From contig NZ_CP014674.1 of NCBI RefSeq assembly GCF_001787335.1, positions 62,001 to 126,000 on the forward strand: 64,000 bases of DNA, in the 5' to 3' direction. Positions 8,847 through 16,711 of the stretch are shown here, piece by piece. Position 1 is the stretch's first letter, and each line of letters begins with the position of its first letter. Below the pieces are notes generated by a model. It was not told where the DNA came from. It made no database searches and saw only the letters and a program-made list of their open reading frames with translations. This DNA is from Kozakia baliensis. GTDB lineage: Bacteria > Pseudomonadota > Alphaproteobacteria > Acetobacterales > Acetobacteraceae. Position numbers and translations under genes: made by a program.

Positions 8847-8872
8847 GCGGGAGGGAAAACGATCCTTCCCGC
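8847..8872 (-). terminator. Hairpin downstream of the HAD phosphatase gene
   Basis: GCGGGAGGG (8847-8855) and CCTTCCCGC (8864-8872) form a GC-rich stem with one mismatch and an 8-base loop, just past the minus-strand HAD gene stop. The U-tract on the minus strand is poor, so termination efficiency is uncertain. Confidence 0.35.
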
Positions 8873-8889
8873 CAATCAACGAAAAAATT

Positions 8890-9561
8890 TTAGTTTTCGA
8901 GAAAGAGTTCCAGCTTGCCATCCGGCGCGGGGCGGGCGCGCAGATGCTGGTAATCCTGTACTTTGGGGTGGCTGGTATTAAGGTCATGCGAGTGCGTCGC
9001 GGTGATGACGACAACCCCTGCGCCTGCGGCTTCTCCCGCTGTAATTCCGGCCACAGCATCTTCGAACACTGCGCAATCGCGAGCGTCGAAGCCGAGTTTT
9101 TTCGCGCCGAGCTGAAAGCAATCCGGCGCGGGCTTGCCTTGAGAAACATCGTCGCCCGTCACCACGACATCCGGCATCGGGAGGCCGGTAACTTTAATAC
9201 GGGTGAGTGCGAGATCGCGGCTGGCGGAGGTGACGATCGCCCAACGATGCGGCGGGAGGGATGAGAGGAACGCTGCCGCGCCTTTGATCCCTTCGATTCC
9301 GTCCGTATCTTCCATTTCTTCGGCGATGATGGCGCGGGCTTCGGCTTCCGGGTCGATCGCGGGCAAGTTCTGGCGGCGAATGGTCTCGATGGTGCGCACG
9401 CCATGAATGGTCGGCAGGAATTTCGGCACATCCAGGCCATGCCGCTCCGCCCATCTCGCCCAGACGCGCTCCGCCGCGACGATGGACGTCAGGATGGTGC
9501 CGTCCATATCGAACAGGAAGGCATCGAAACGGCGGTTGGGAAAGAGGCGGGTTTCACTCAC
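8890..9561 (-). CDS. HAD-superfamily (subfamily IA) sugar-phosphate phosphatase
   Basis: A protein of about 223 residues with all HAD motifs: motif I FLFDMDGTIL (nucleophile Asp), motif II IVTSASRDLA, motif III lysine in VSQGKPAPDCF, and motif IV FEDAVAGITAGEAAGAG. The helical cap between motifs I and II resembles the glycerol-3-phosphatase / 2-deoxyglucose-6-phosphatase / phosphoglucomutase-like group. The GTG at 9561 (MSETRLFPN) is preferred because GGAG precedes it by 7 bases; an ATG at 9579 and longer in-frame extensions are alternatives. The glycerophosphodiesterase gene lies just upstream on the same strand, so a glycerol-3-phosphatase role would fit, but that is inference. Confidence 0.82.
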   Translation of the reverse strand: MSETRLFPNRRFDAFLFDMDGTILTSIVAAERVWARWAERHGLDVPKFLPTIHGVRTIETIRRQNLPAIDPEAEARAIIAEEMEDTDGIEGIKGAAAFLSSLPPHRWAIVTSASRDLALTRIKVTGLPMPDVVVTGDDVSQGKPAPDCFQLGAKKLGFDARDCAVFEDAVAGITAGEAAGAGVVVITATHSHDLNTSHPKVQDYQHLRARPAPDGKLELFLEN

Positions 9562-9633
9562 AGTGAGGCTCCAAACCATTGCAGTACATAAAACCGTGCC
9601 TGAGCGGCTGGCTCCCTGCAACCCAAAGCGTCA

Positions 9634-10731
9634 TCAACCTGCTGTGTCGATGGCGCGGCGCCCCAGGGCCGGATCGTCGGTGAAGAAACCATCCAACCCA
9701 AGATCGAGATAGCGTTTCACCTCGCCGATCATGCCTTCGGGATTGCGAGCGCTCGGCCCTTGATCGTTACGAAGCTGAAGCGGCAGGAAATAGTTCTCGG
9801 GGCGGGCCGTATAGGAGTGAACGAGCAGCCCCGCCCGGTGCGCGTCCTCGATCAAGGTGCTGGGCTCGCCCCAAGCACCGTTGGCGTCTCGCGGGATGAT
9901 GTCGATATTGGAGGGGCCGATCACATCCGCATAGCGGCGAACTTCCTTCAAGCCATGCGGCGTCATCAGATCGCCGAACGTCGTTTTTTGTCCCGCGGCC
10001 AGAAGATCGGGCGGGGTTTCATCGCGTCCGCCCATGAGCAGCATGACCCGTGCCTGCGGGTTGATGGCGCGTAATTTGTCGCCAAGCGTTTGAAGGTTTC
10101 CGGTTTCGAAAGATTGCACTTCGAGTGGAGCCTGACGCGTATATTCATGCGCCGCGAGCGTACGTAGGAAAATCGCCTCGGGGTCGAAGCCGAGTTGATG
10201 GAAATGGGTCGAGTTCTTGATTTCGGGAATCAGGCCGAAAACCTTGCCGCGCGCGGCGGATTCGGCGGCGACGAAATCAATGACTTCCTCAAAGGTCGGT
10301 ACATCGAAATGGCCGTCGTAACGCGTGTTATGCGCGCGGATTTCCGGCAGGCGTTCCTTGGCGCGGAGCGTCTTGAGTTCGGCGAGTGTGAAATCGGTGG
10401 TGAACCAGCCAGTCTCTTTCTTGCCGTCGATCGTCATGCTGCGGCGGCGCTGGGCGAATTCGGGACGATCGGCCACATCGGTCGTGCCGGCGATGTTGCT
10501 TTCATGCCGGGCGATGAGAACGCCGTCTTTCGTCGGGACGAGATCGGGTTCGATATAATCGGCCCCGTCCGTCATGGCTTTCGCATAGGCGGCCAGCGTG
10601 TGTTCGGGGCGCAACGCCGAAGCGCCGCGATGCGAGAAAACGAGGGGTTTGGGCGCAAGGGAAGGCGCCGCCCGCGCCGAAGCCCAAAAGGCGGCCAGAC
10701 TCATGCCCAAAGCGGCTCGGCGGGTCAGCAT
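9634..10731 (-). CDS. glpQ: Exported glycerophosphodiester phosphodiesterase
   Basis: A 365-residue periplasmic enzyme hydrolysing glycerophosphodiesters to glycerol-3-phosphate and an alcohol. The N-terminus MLTRRAALGMSLAAFWASARA resembles a Tat-type signal, with a short hydrophobic core and cleavage near ARA. The GDPD core follows: VFSHRGASALRPEHTLAAY (metal and catalytic His, Arg, Glu), IEPDLVPTKDGVLIARHE (second His), later GLIPEIKN and the C-terminal GLDGFFTDDP. Length matches GlpQ of E. coli (358). The ATG at 10731 is correct: everything upstream in the frame belongs to the TonB-receptor gene. It begins 11 bases after the receptor stop, so the two are probably one transcript. Confidence 0.92.
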   Translation of the reverse strand: MLTRRAALGMSLAAFWASARAAPSLAPKPLVFSHRGASALRPEHTLAAYAKAMTDGADYIEPDLVPTKDGVLIARHESNIAGTTDVADRPEFAQRRRSMTIDGKKETGWFTTDFTLAELKTLRAKERLPEIRAHNTRYDGHFDVPTFEEVIDFVAAESAARGKVFGLIPEIKNSTHFHQLGFDPEAIFLRTLAAHEYTRQAPLEVQSFETGNLQTLGDKLRAINPQARVMLLMGGRDETPPDLLAAGQKTTFGDLMTPHGLKEVRRYADVIGPSNIDIIPRDANGAWGEPSTLIEDAHRAGLLVHSYTARPENYFLPLQLRNDQGPSARNPEGMIGEVKRYLDLGLDGFFTDDPALGRRAIDTAG

Positions 10732-10742
10732 TAAAGGTATCC

Positions 10743-13127
10743 TTACCAGTTGGCGCTCAGCGTTAAGAAAAACATGCGTGGCGCGATCGGATAAGCGGTA
10801 AATTGTCCTGCTGTTTGTGTGGTGCCGACGGTGGACCAGCCTTTGGTGTTGGTCAGGTTGGAAATGTTGCCCTGTACCTTGAGTGCCGGGATGTGCGGGA
10901 TTCCGTGGAATGTATAGCCTGCGTTCATATTGAACTGTGCCCAGGGTGCGGCCCACATGTCGTTAGTATAGGTGGTGTAGCGCTTGCCCATGACTTGGCC
11001 GATGAACTGGCCGTAGAAATTGCCCCAGTTCGTGGTGGCGACGAAGTTTTCCATCCAGTCCGGCGTGCCGGTGACGTTGCGTCCTGCGATGGGAACGAGG
11101 CTCGTGCCGGTCCGATAATTATCGTTGTAGACGGACTTGTTGTACGACAGCGAGTTATAAAGCGAGAAATGCGGTCCGAACTGGGCCGTGAACGAGAAGT
11201 CCATACCGTCGGTCGTCACGGAGCCCACGTTCGCGAGTGTGGTGGCGGAGCCGATGATGGACGACAGCGTTTGTATGGTGGCGATGGCCACAAGACGATT
11301 CGAGAAATGCACGTGGTAGTATTCGGCCTGAGCCTGAATGTCGGTCAGTGGGCCGAGATTGACGTGGTGATGGGTACGTAGGCCGGTTTCATAGGTCCAG
11401 GACGTTTCGACCTTGCCGTGTTTCTTGAAGTCTTCGAAGGCGGCCTGGCTGGTTGCGCCCCACGGGGTGGCGTTGCCGTACCCTGCATCCTGATAGGAGC
11501 GCATGTTTTCTTGGATGTTGGCGAACCACTGTTCGTTAGGCGTGATGTTCCACAAGGCGCCGAAGGCAGGGAGAAATGGCTTGACGGCGGCGATCGTGCC
11601 ACCCGGCACGGTAACGGCGGAGGCGGGCGAAAGCGAGCCTGGCTTTCCGGCGACAGGGAGTGTGCCGTTCGTATAGACCAACTCGGACTTGAATCCTGCG
11701 GACAGGGTGAAGTTCTTGGTGACTTTCCAGGCGTCCTGCAGGTGGGTGACCCAGGTATTGGTGTAGAAATTGTTGGTGTACTGGTCGATCAGTGCGCCCT
11801 GCTGGCGTTCGTAAGGAGTCGTCGGGTTGTTGGCGGCCAGCGGATACCAGCGACGGGCCTGCGTGTTGTTGTTGCGCTCATACCAGCCGCCGACTTCGAT
11901 GTCGTGATGGCCAAGATGGTAGCGCAGAGTGGAAGTCAGGCCGCCACGGTTGTCCCAGTATTCTGTGGTGCGGGTCGCATAGCCAGAGCCGCCGAAGACC
12001 GAGTTGAGGTCCTGACCGGGAAAATATGCTGCGAACAGGGTTGGCAGACCGGCGGCCGTAATGGGGCCAGCCACGACGCCTTCGCCGAGATTATGATGGT
12101 AGTAGAAGCGATTGTCCCAATGGAGGTTGCGGTTGAAATCGTGACTCCAGCCGAGATAAGTGAGGAAGTCTTCACGCTGTGCCGCTGAGTAGTAATTGCG
12201 GTAGTTGAGGCCCGCGGCCTTGTATTGCGGCGAGTTGATGTAGGACTTTGCGTAATTGTAATCTGGATAGGTGAAGGGGCGGACGTAGGTTCCGTATCCC
12301 TGCGGCAGGACGACCGCGTCTTCATTCGGCTCGACCTTGTCGGACCAGTCGAAGAAATAGGTTAACTTGTCCTTGCTGCCCTGATGGATGAATTTCGCGT
12401 TGACCTGATTACCGCCCTGATGTCCGGCGAAGTCCCATGCGCGTGAGTCCTGACGGGCCCATGAGACGTAGGCGGAGTTGCCATTTCCGAAATCGCCGGT
12501 GTCGAAGCGGGCGAAGGTGCGGAAGGTGGAGAAGCTTCCGAAGGTCTGGGACAGTTGGCCGCCCATTTGGTGTTTGGGATCTTGCGACAGGAATTGTAAC
12601 GTGCCGCCGAGATTGGATGTCGAGGCGGTTCCGAGCGCGCCTGCGCCGGTGGCCACGGAGGCTGTGCCGACGTTTTCGCTGATGATGGCGCGTTGCGGGG
12701 AGAGGCCGTTATAGTTGCCGTAGGCCTGGTCGCCCAGTGGAATGCCGTCGAGCGTGTAGCCGAGCTGGTTCTGGTTGAAGCCGTGGATGAACAGCGAGGA
12801 GTTCTGCTCGTTATTGCCCCATGGGTCGGCATTGTTGAACACGACGCCGGGCAGGATCGAAAGGGCTTTCAGCGGGTTGACGCCGGGCAGGATGCGCTGG
12901 AGCTGCGTGCGGCCGAGGCTCTGTTCGGAACGGGTGCGGCGCGCCGTCGCGACGATCTGCTCCGCCGGGGCGGACGATTCGAGAGCCGTGGCTTTGGATT
13001 TATGCTGAGATGCAGCTTTCGCAGGGTGCTTTTTCTGCGCCATTTCCTGTGCGTTGGCGACGTTGAGCGCCAGAGGAGAGCAGAACAACGACAGCGCCAG
13101 GCAAAGGCGCCGTTTCTGAAGCATCAT
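10743..13127 (-). CDS. TonB-dependent outer-membrane receptor
   Basis: A 794-residue receptor with a signal peptide (MMLQKRRLCLALSLFCSPLALNVANA), a plug domain (about residues 60-190, including the LFIHGFNQNQLGYTLDGIPL stretch and GTASTSNLGGTLQF) and a 22-stranded barrel ending FFLTLSANW with the expected terminal aromatic. Such receptors import siderophores, cobalamin or other substrates using TonB energy. The recognisable TonB box is not obvious; TARRTRSEQ after the signal is the best candidate region. The gene directly precedes glpQ on the same strand, which is an unusual partner. The substrate is unknown. The start at 13127 is chosen from the signal peptide; upstream in-frame codons overlap the ompW terminator. 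Confidence 0.88.
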   Translation of the reverse strand: MMLQKRRLCLALSLFCSPLALNVANAQEMAQKKHPAKAASQHKSKATALESSAPAEQIVATARRTRSEQSLGRTQLQRILPGVNPLKALSILPGVVFNNADPWGNNEQNSSLFIHGFNQNQLGYTLDGIPLGDQAYGNYNGLSPQRAIISENVGTASVATGAGALGTASTSNLGGTLQFLSQDPKHQMGGQLSQTFGSFSTFRTFARFDTGDFGNGNSAYVSWARQDSRAWDFAGHQGGNQVNAKFIHQGSKDKLTYFFDWSDKVEPNEDAVVLPQGYGTYVRPFTYPDYNYAKSYINSPQYKAAGLNYRNYYSAAQREDFLTYLGWSHDFNRNLHWDNRFYYHHNLGEGVVAGPITAAGLPTLFAAYFPGQDLNSVFGGSGYATRTTEYWDNRGGLTSTLRYHLGHHDIEVGGWYERNNNTQARRWYPLAANNPTTPYERQQGALIDQYTNNFYTNTWVTHLQDAWKVTKNFTLSAGFKSELVYTNGTLPVAGKPGSLSPASAVTVPGGTIAAVKPFLPAFGALWNITPNEQWFANIQENMRSYQDAGYGNATPWGATSQAAFEDFKKHGKVETSWTYETGLRTHHHVNLGPLTDIQAQAEYYHVHFSNRLVAIATIQTLSSIIGSATTLANVGSVTTDGMDFSFTAQFGPHFSLYNSLSYNKSVYNDNYRTGTSLVPIAGRNVTGTPDWMENFVATTNWGNFYGQFIGQVMGKRYTTYTNDMWAAPWAQFNMNAGYTFHGIPHIPALKVQGNISNLTNTKGWSTVGTTQTAGQFTAYPIAPRMFFLTLSANW

Positions 13128-13211
13128 TTTTCTTTTTCCGAACGATACAGGAACGACCGGAGCGCAACCTAATCGGGGAAGAAGGTTTTGAATGTGAAGC
13201 TTCGATGAAAC

Positions 13212-13240
13212 AAAAACGGCGCACCCTTGAAGGTGCGCCG
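13212..13240 (-). terminator. Rho-independent terminator of ompW
   Basis: A perfect 9-bp stem, CGGCGCACC (13217-13225) with GGTGCGCCG (13232-13240) and a 6-base loop. On the minus strand it is followed by five U residues (plus-strand A-run 13212-13216). It lies between the ompW stop and the TonB-receptor start, so the two minus-strand genes are likely separate units. Confidence 0.85.
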
Positions 13241-13267
13241 TCATCGCATGTTGGAATATGAGGCGCT

Positions 13268-14101
13268 TTAGAAGCGGTATTCGATACCGGCGGCCACGAC
13301 GGTCGGGTCCAGCGAGTCATGCGCCTTGATGAAGGGCAGGCCGTTGGCTTGGCCACGATCGTTCGCCCAGGCATGCATACGCATGAACATCTGCTTGGCG
13401 TCGAAGTTGAAGAACCAGTTTCCGACGAGCTGATAATCGAAGCCGATATCGGCGGCGGGGCCACCGGTCACGCCGACATTGAGCTTTTGTACCGCGCCGC
13501 CCGCGGGGGAGACGTTGTGGAACCATGCCAGGGTTGCGCCGACGCCGACATATGGGTTGAAGCGCTTATGCGGGCGGAAATGCCAAGCGAAGGTGACGGT
13601 CGGGGGAAGCACCCAGGCGCTGCCGACATCGATATGGCCGAGCGGCGTGCTTTCGGCGGCCACTTCATGACGGCTGCTGGCGGCGATCAAATCGACGGAA
13701 AGATTGTCAGTGAAGAAATATTCGAACGTCAGTTCCGGCATGACCTGGCGCGTCGTCTTCACGCGGCCCGGAATGGCGGCGCCGTTCAGCCAGAGCTTGC
13801 TGTCCCGATCTTCGGGCAGAACGCCAAGCGCGGACAAACGGACGATGAAATCGCCTTTACCGAGGCCGATCTTGGTGCGCGAGCAGGTTTTGAACAAACC
13901 GCAATCGTCATCGGAGGAAACCGGCGCGGCCACGGGGCGCGCCGTGGGGGCGGCCGTCATGTTCGTGGAGAGCGGGGTGTTGACGATGGCGGGCTGCGCG
14001 GCTTGCTGCGCTTTGGCGGCAGGAGCGCTAGCCACGGCCGTCATGAAAACGCCTGCCAGAGCTGCGCTGTATGCCGTCAGAGAATGCTTCATTGACATCA
14101 T
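13268..14101 (-). CDS. ompW: OmpW-family outer-membrane protein
   Basis: A 277-residue protein with an N-terminal signal peptide (cleavage near AKA) and an Ala/Pro-rich linker, then an 8-stranded barrel of the OmpW family. Signatures include FIVRLSALGVLPEDRD near the start of the mature domain, PELTFEYFFTDNLSVDLIAA, HIDVGSAWVLPPTVTFAWHF and a terminal YRF. OmpW forms small hydrophobic-ligand channels and in E. coli is induced under anaerobiosis by FNR. Here a perfect FNR box is 51 bases upstream of the start. It is longer than E. coli OmpW (212) because of the linker and loops. Starts at 14101, 14098 or 14092 are all in frame. Confidence 0.92.
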   Translation of the reverse strand: MMSMKHSLTAYSAALAGVFMTAVASAPAAKAQQAAQPAIVNTPLSTNMTAAPTARPVAAPVSSDDDCGLFKTCSRTKIGLGKGDFIVRLSALGVLPEDRDSKLWLNGAAIPGRVKTTRQVMPELTFEYFFTDNLSVDLIAASSRHEVAAESTPLGHIDVGSAWVLPPTVTFAWHFRPHKRFNPYVGVGATLAWFHNVSPAGGAVQKLNVGVTGGPAADIGFDYQLVGNWFFNFDAKQMFMRMHAWANDRGQANGLPFIKAHDSLDPTVVAAGIEYRF

Positions 14102-14151
14102 CCGTAAAAAATTCCGTGGCGCCCTATGAGCATGTCAAATTCTCGTGCGCC

Positions 14152-14165
14152 TTGATCTGCATCAA
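14152..14165. promoter_or_regulatory. FNR box TTGATCTGCATCAA
   Basis: A perfect match to the FNR/Anr consensus TTGAT-N4-ATCAA. It sits in the 153-base divergent gap between ompW (start 14101, minus) and the FNR-type regulator (start 14255, plus). It could control either or both genes, including autoregulation of the regulator. Confidence 0.85.
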
Positions 14166-14254
14166 GAAGGTTGCAACGAAGTCGCTAAGAGAGGACAATC
14201 TGCAACAGTTGCCTTGTAGCCGTTGGATCGGTGCGAAAGGAGGAGCGCGGGGAT

Positions 14255-14986
14255 ATGCTCATGCGAACCAACGACACCGTTCGAGCGATCGGTCATTGTG
14301 GACAATGCGAACAGTGCGAGCATTGTTCGGCGCGGTCACAAAGCATTTGCTCCGTTATCGACCAGCGCGATCTTCACCAGCTTGCACTGCATTCTCAAAA
14401 AATCGAGATTCCGTCAGGGCGTTGTTTTATCGAGGAAGGCGAGACGGCGCGTGATTTTTTTATCGTGACAGACGGTCATGCCAAGCTGTTCAACCTTCTG
14501 CCGGATGGCCGCCGCCAAATCACGGGATTTGCGGATTGCGGGCAGTTTCTCGGTCTGGCGAGCATCGAAAATTACGCATTCTCGGCGGAGGCGCTGACGT
14601 CGTTACGGGTATGTCGCTTTTCCCACATCGGCATGTCTTTGCTGAAAACGCAGTTTCCGGCTTTGGAAAGACGCCTTTTGGAAGAAGCATCGTCCGAACT
14701 CGTGCGGGCGCAGGCACGCATGTTGCTTTTAGGACGCAAAACGGCGCGAGAGAGGCTGGCGAGTTTCTTGCTCGAACGCCAGGAAGTCGCGCCACGCTCC
14801 GATGTTCTGATTCTGTCGATGACGCGCACGGACATTGCCGATTATTTAGGGCTGACGATCGAGACGGTCAGCCGGACATTGAACGCGTTCCGGCGCGACA
14901 AGCTGATCGAGATCGATCACATCACCAGCATCAAATTGCTGAACCTCACCGAAATTCGCCTTCTGGCGGACGGCGAGGGTTTCTGA
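14255..14986 (+). CDS. fnr: FNR-type oxygen-sensing transcriptional regulator
   Basis: A 243-residue Crp/Fnr-family regulator. The N-terminus carries GHCGQCEQCEHCSARSQSIC; Cys21, Cys24 and Cys32 plus a Cys in SLRVCRFSH (near residue 117) give the C-x2-C-x7-C plus distal Cys set expected for a [4Fe-4S] sensor of the FnrL type. A cyclic-nucleotide-like beta-roll follows, then a helix-turn-helix with SMTRTDIADYLGLTIETVSR. The E-xx-SR contact pattern in ETVSR matches FNR DNA specificity (TTGAT half-sites). AAGGAGG at 14237-14243 suits the ATG at 14255 best; a GTG at 14231 and ATG at 14261 are alternatives. The stop is 4 bases before the IS5-family insertion. Confidence 0.93.
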   Translation: MLMRTNDTVRAIGHCGQCEQCEHCSARSQSICSVIDQRDLHQLALHSQKIEIPSGRCFIEEGETARDFFIVTDGHAKLFNLLPDGRRQITGFADCGQFLGLASIENYAFSAEALTSLRVCRFSHIGMSLLKTQFPALERRLLEEASSELVRAQARMLLLGRKTARERLASFLLERQEVAPRSDVLILSMTRTDIADYLGLTIETVSRTLNAFRRDKLIEIDHITSIKLLNLTEIRLLADGEGF

Positions 14987-14990
14987 CTTA

Positions 14991-15920
14991 GAGCCCGATC
15001 CGAAAGTTTTTGAACAATACCAGCCTGTTGTGATTCATCCGTCTTTGCAGAGAGATGGAGTGAATGGTGACATGGACTGGTATTGCCCGGCGCGAGTATA
15101 GCCGGGAAAGATTGCGATATCCATCGGACATGACGGACGGGGAGTGGACTTTGATCATGCCATTTGTGCCCCCGGCGAAACGGGGCGGTCGTCCGCGCAC
15201 GACGGATATGCGCGAGGTGGTCAATGCGATGCTCTACATAGCCTCGGCCGGGTGTGCGTGGCGTCTGCTGCCGAAATGCTTTCCGCCGGTCTCGACCATC
15301 AGGCGCTATTTTTACGCCTGGCGTGATGCCGGAGTGTTCGAGGTCATGAATACGGTGCTGGTCATGAGCCTGCGCGAGATCGAGGGACGTGACGCCTCTC
15401 CGAGCGCGGGCGTGATTGACAGCCAGTCGGTGAAAACCACGGAAAGCGGCGGGATTTCGGGCTATGACGCGGGGAAGAAGGTCAAGGGCCGCAAGCGCCA
15501 TATCGTGACGGATACCTGCGGCTTCCTGATCTTTCTCCTCGTTCATGCCGCTGATATCCAGGACCGTGATGGGGCCGTTGATGTTCTGGCAGCGATACGT
15601 AGGCGCTTTCCCTGGCTGCGCCACATCTTCGCTGATGGCGGCTATGCTGGCGACAAATTGCGATCCGCGCTCGCCTCCATGGGAAAATGGACCCTCGAAA
15701 TCATCAGGCGGTCCGATACGGTGAAGGGTTTTCAGATCCTGCCGCGTCGCTGGGTGGTGGAACGGACATTCGCATGGCTGGGACGATGCAGGCGGCTCGC
15801 CAAAGATTGGGAACAATCCATTGCTTCCTCAACCGCATGGACATTGATCGCCTCAATCCGAATGCTCACACGACGGACAGCAAGGCATTGTCAGGGTTGA
15901 AAAACTTTCGGATCGGTCTC
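14991..15920 (+). mobile_element. IS5-family (IS1031-like) insertion sequence, intact
   Basis: A 930-base element. The terminal inverted repeats start GAGCCCGATCCGAAAGTTTT on the left and GAGACCGATCCGAAAGTTTT on the right (as read from the outside in), differing at one position. The 3-bp target duplication is TTA (14988-14990 and 15921-15923), the TNA duplication typical of the IS1031 subgroup known from acetic acid bacteria. It contains one full transposase gene. The right TTA copy is also the stop codon (TAA on the minus strand) of gmk. Confidence 0.92.
15064..15900 (+). CDS. IS5-family transposase
   Basis: A 278-residue DDE transposase with an N-terminal DUF4096-type domain (RYPSDMTDGEWTLIMPFVPP). 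The first catalytic Asp is in GVIDSQSVKTTE, the second in FADGGYAGDKL, and the Glu lies in the VVERTFAWLGRCRRLAKDWE segment. The single reading frame is complete, without the frameshift that some IS5 members need, so the element could be mobile. Confidence 0.93.
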   Translation: MVTWTGIARREYSRERLRYPSDMTDGEWTLIMPFVPPAKRGGRPRTTDMREVVNAMLYIASAGCAWRLLPKCFPPVSTIRRYFYAWRDAGVFEVMNTVLVMSLREIEGRDASPSAGVIDSQSVKTTESGGISGYDAGKKVKGRKRHIVTDTCGFLIFLLVHAADIQDRDGAVDVLAAIRRRFPWLRHIFADGGYAGDKLRSALASMGKWTLEIIRRSDTVKGFQILPRRWVVERTFAWLGRCRRLAKDWEQSIASSTAWTLIASIRMLTRRTARHCQG

Positions 15921-16556
15921 TTACGGATTGGGCACGTGATAGCTTGAAACGATTTCCGCCAATCCGTGCTGGCGGGTGGTTCGTAGGCGGGCGGCCGTCA
16001 GAATGGAGCGGGCTTCGATAACGGCCCGGTCGAGTTCTTCATTGACGATGACATGATCGAACTCGGCCCAATGCGACATCTCATCGAGCGCCGCGTCCAT
16101 ACGCCGGTTGATTTCCGCGGGATCGTCCGAGGCGCGCGTGTGCAGGCGGCGTTCGAGTTCCTGGAGAGAAGGCGGCAGCACGAAAAGGCTGACGACATCG
16201 TTCGGCAAGGCGGCGCGCAATAGGCGGTGCCCCTGCCAATCGATATCGAAAACCATGTCGCGCCCGCTGGACAGTGCTGCTTCGACCGGCGCGCGCGGCG
16301 TGCCGTAGCCACGGCCGAAAACTTCCGCCCATTCCAGCAATTCGCCGGTATCGGCCATGACGCGGAATTCTTCCAGGCTGCGGAAATGATAATGCACGCC
16401 TTCCCGTTCACCCGGGCGTGGCTGGCGCGTCGTGACCGAGACGGAATGCGTCAGCATGGGTTCGGATGCGCGGAGCGCATTGGCGATGGTGGATTTTCCC
16501 GCCCCGGATGGAGCGGAGATGACGAGGCAGACGCCACGGCGCGCGATGGCTGTCAT
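15921..16556 (-). CDS. gmk: Guanylate kinase
   Basis: A 211-residue enzyme phosphorylating GMP to GDP with ATP. The P-loop ISAPSGAGKST lies at residues 13-23; the GMP-binding region SVTTRQPRPGEREGVHYHF follows, and VFDIDWQGHRLLR is the family Walker B region. Length is normal. The stop codon is the TTA target duplication of the adjacent IS element: the insertion regenerated the TAA exactly, leaving the protein unchanged but placing its 3' flank inside the IS. Confidence 0.96.
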   Translation of the reverse strand: MTAIARRGVCLVISAPSGAGKSTIANALRASEPMLTHSVSVTTRQPRPGEREGVHYHFRSLEEFRVMADTGELLEWAEVFGRGYGTPRAPVEAALSSGRDMVFDIDWQGHRLLRAALPNDVVSLFVLPPSLQELERRLHTRASDDPAEINRRMDAALDEMSHWAEFDHVIVNEELDRAVIEARSILTAARLRTTRQHGLAEIVSSYHVPNP

Positions 16557-16711
16557 GACGCGATGAGGCCTTTATACATCTGTCATCTTCCTCAATAAAA
16601 ATTCATGGCGATGCGTTCGGCTGCACCCATACCGCGTTGACGCAATTTTGAAAACGCAAGGACGAAGCCGGGCTGGTTGGCCTCGGCGTCATGGCTGTGT
16701 AGCTTGCGGCC

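Noticed and set aside
11418-12188. Plus-strand open frame opposite the TonB receptor
   Set aside because: Shadow of a recognised gene; no start context or domain.
13319-14095. Plus-strand open frame opposite ompW
   Set aside because: Antisense of the OmpW reading frame with no family features.
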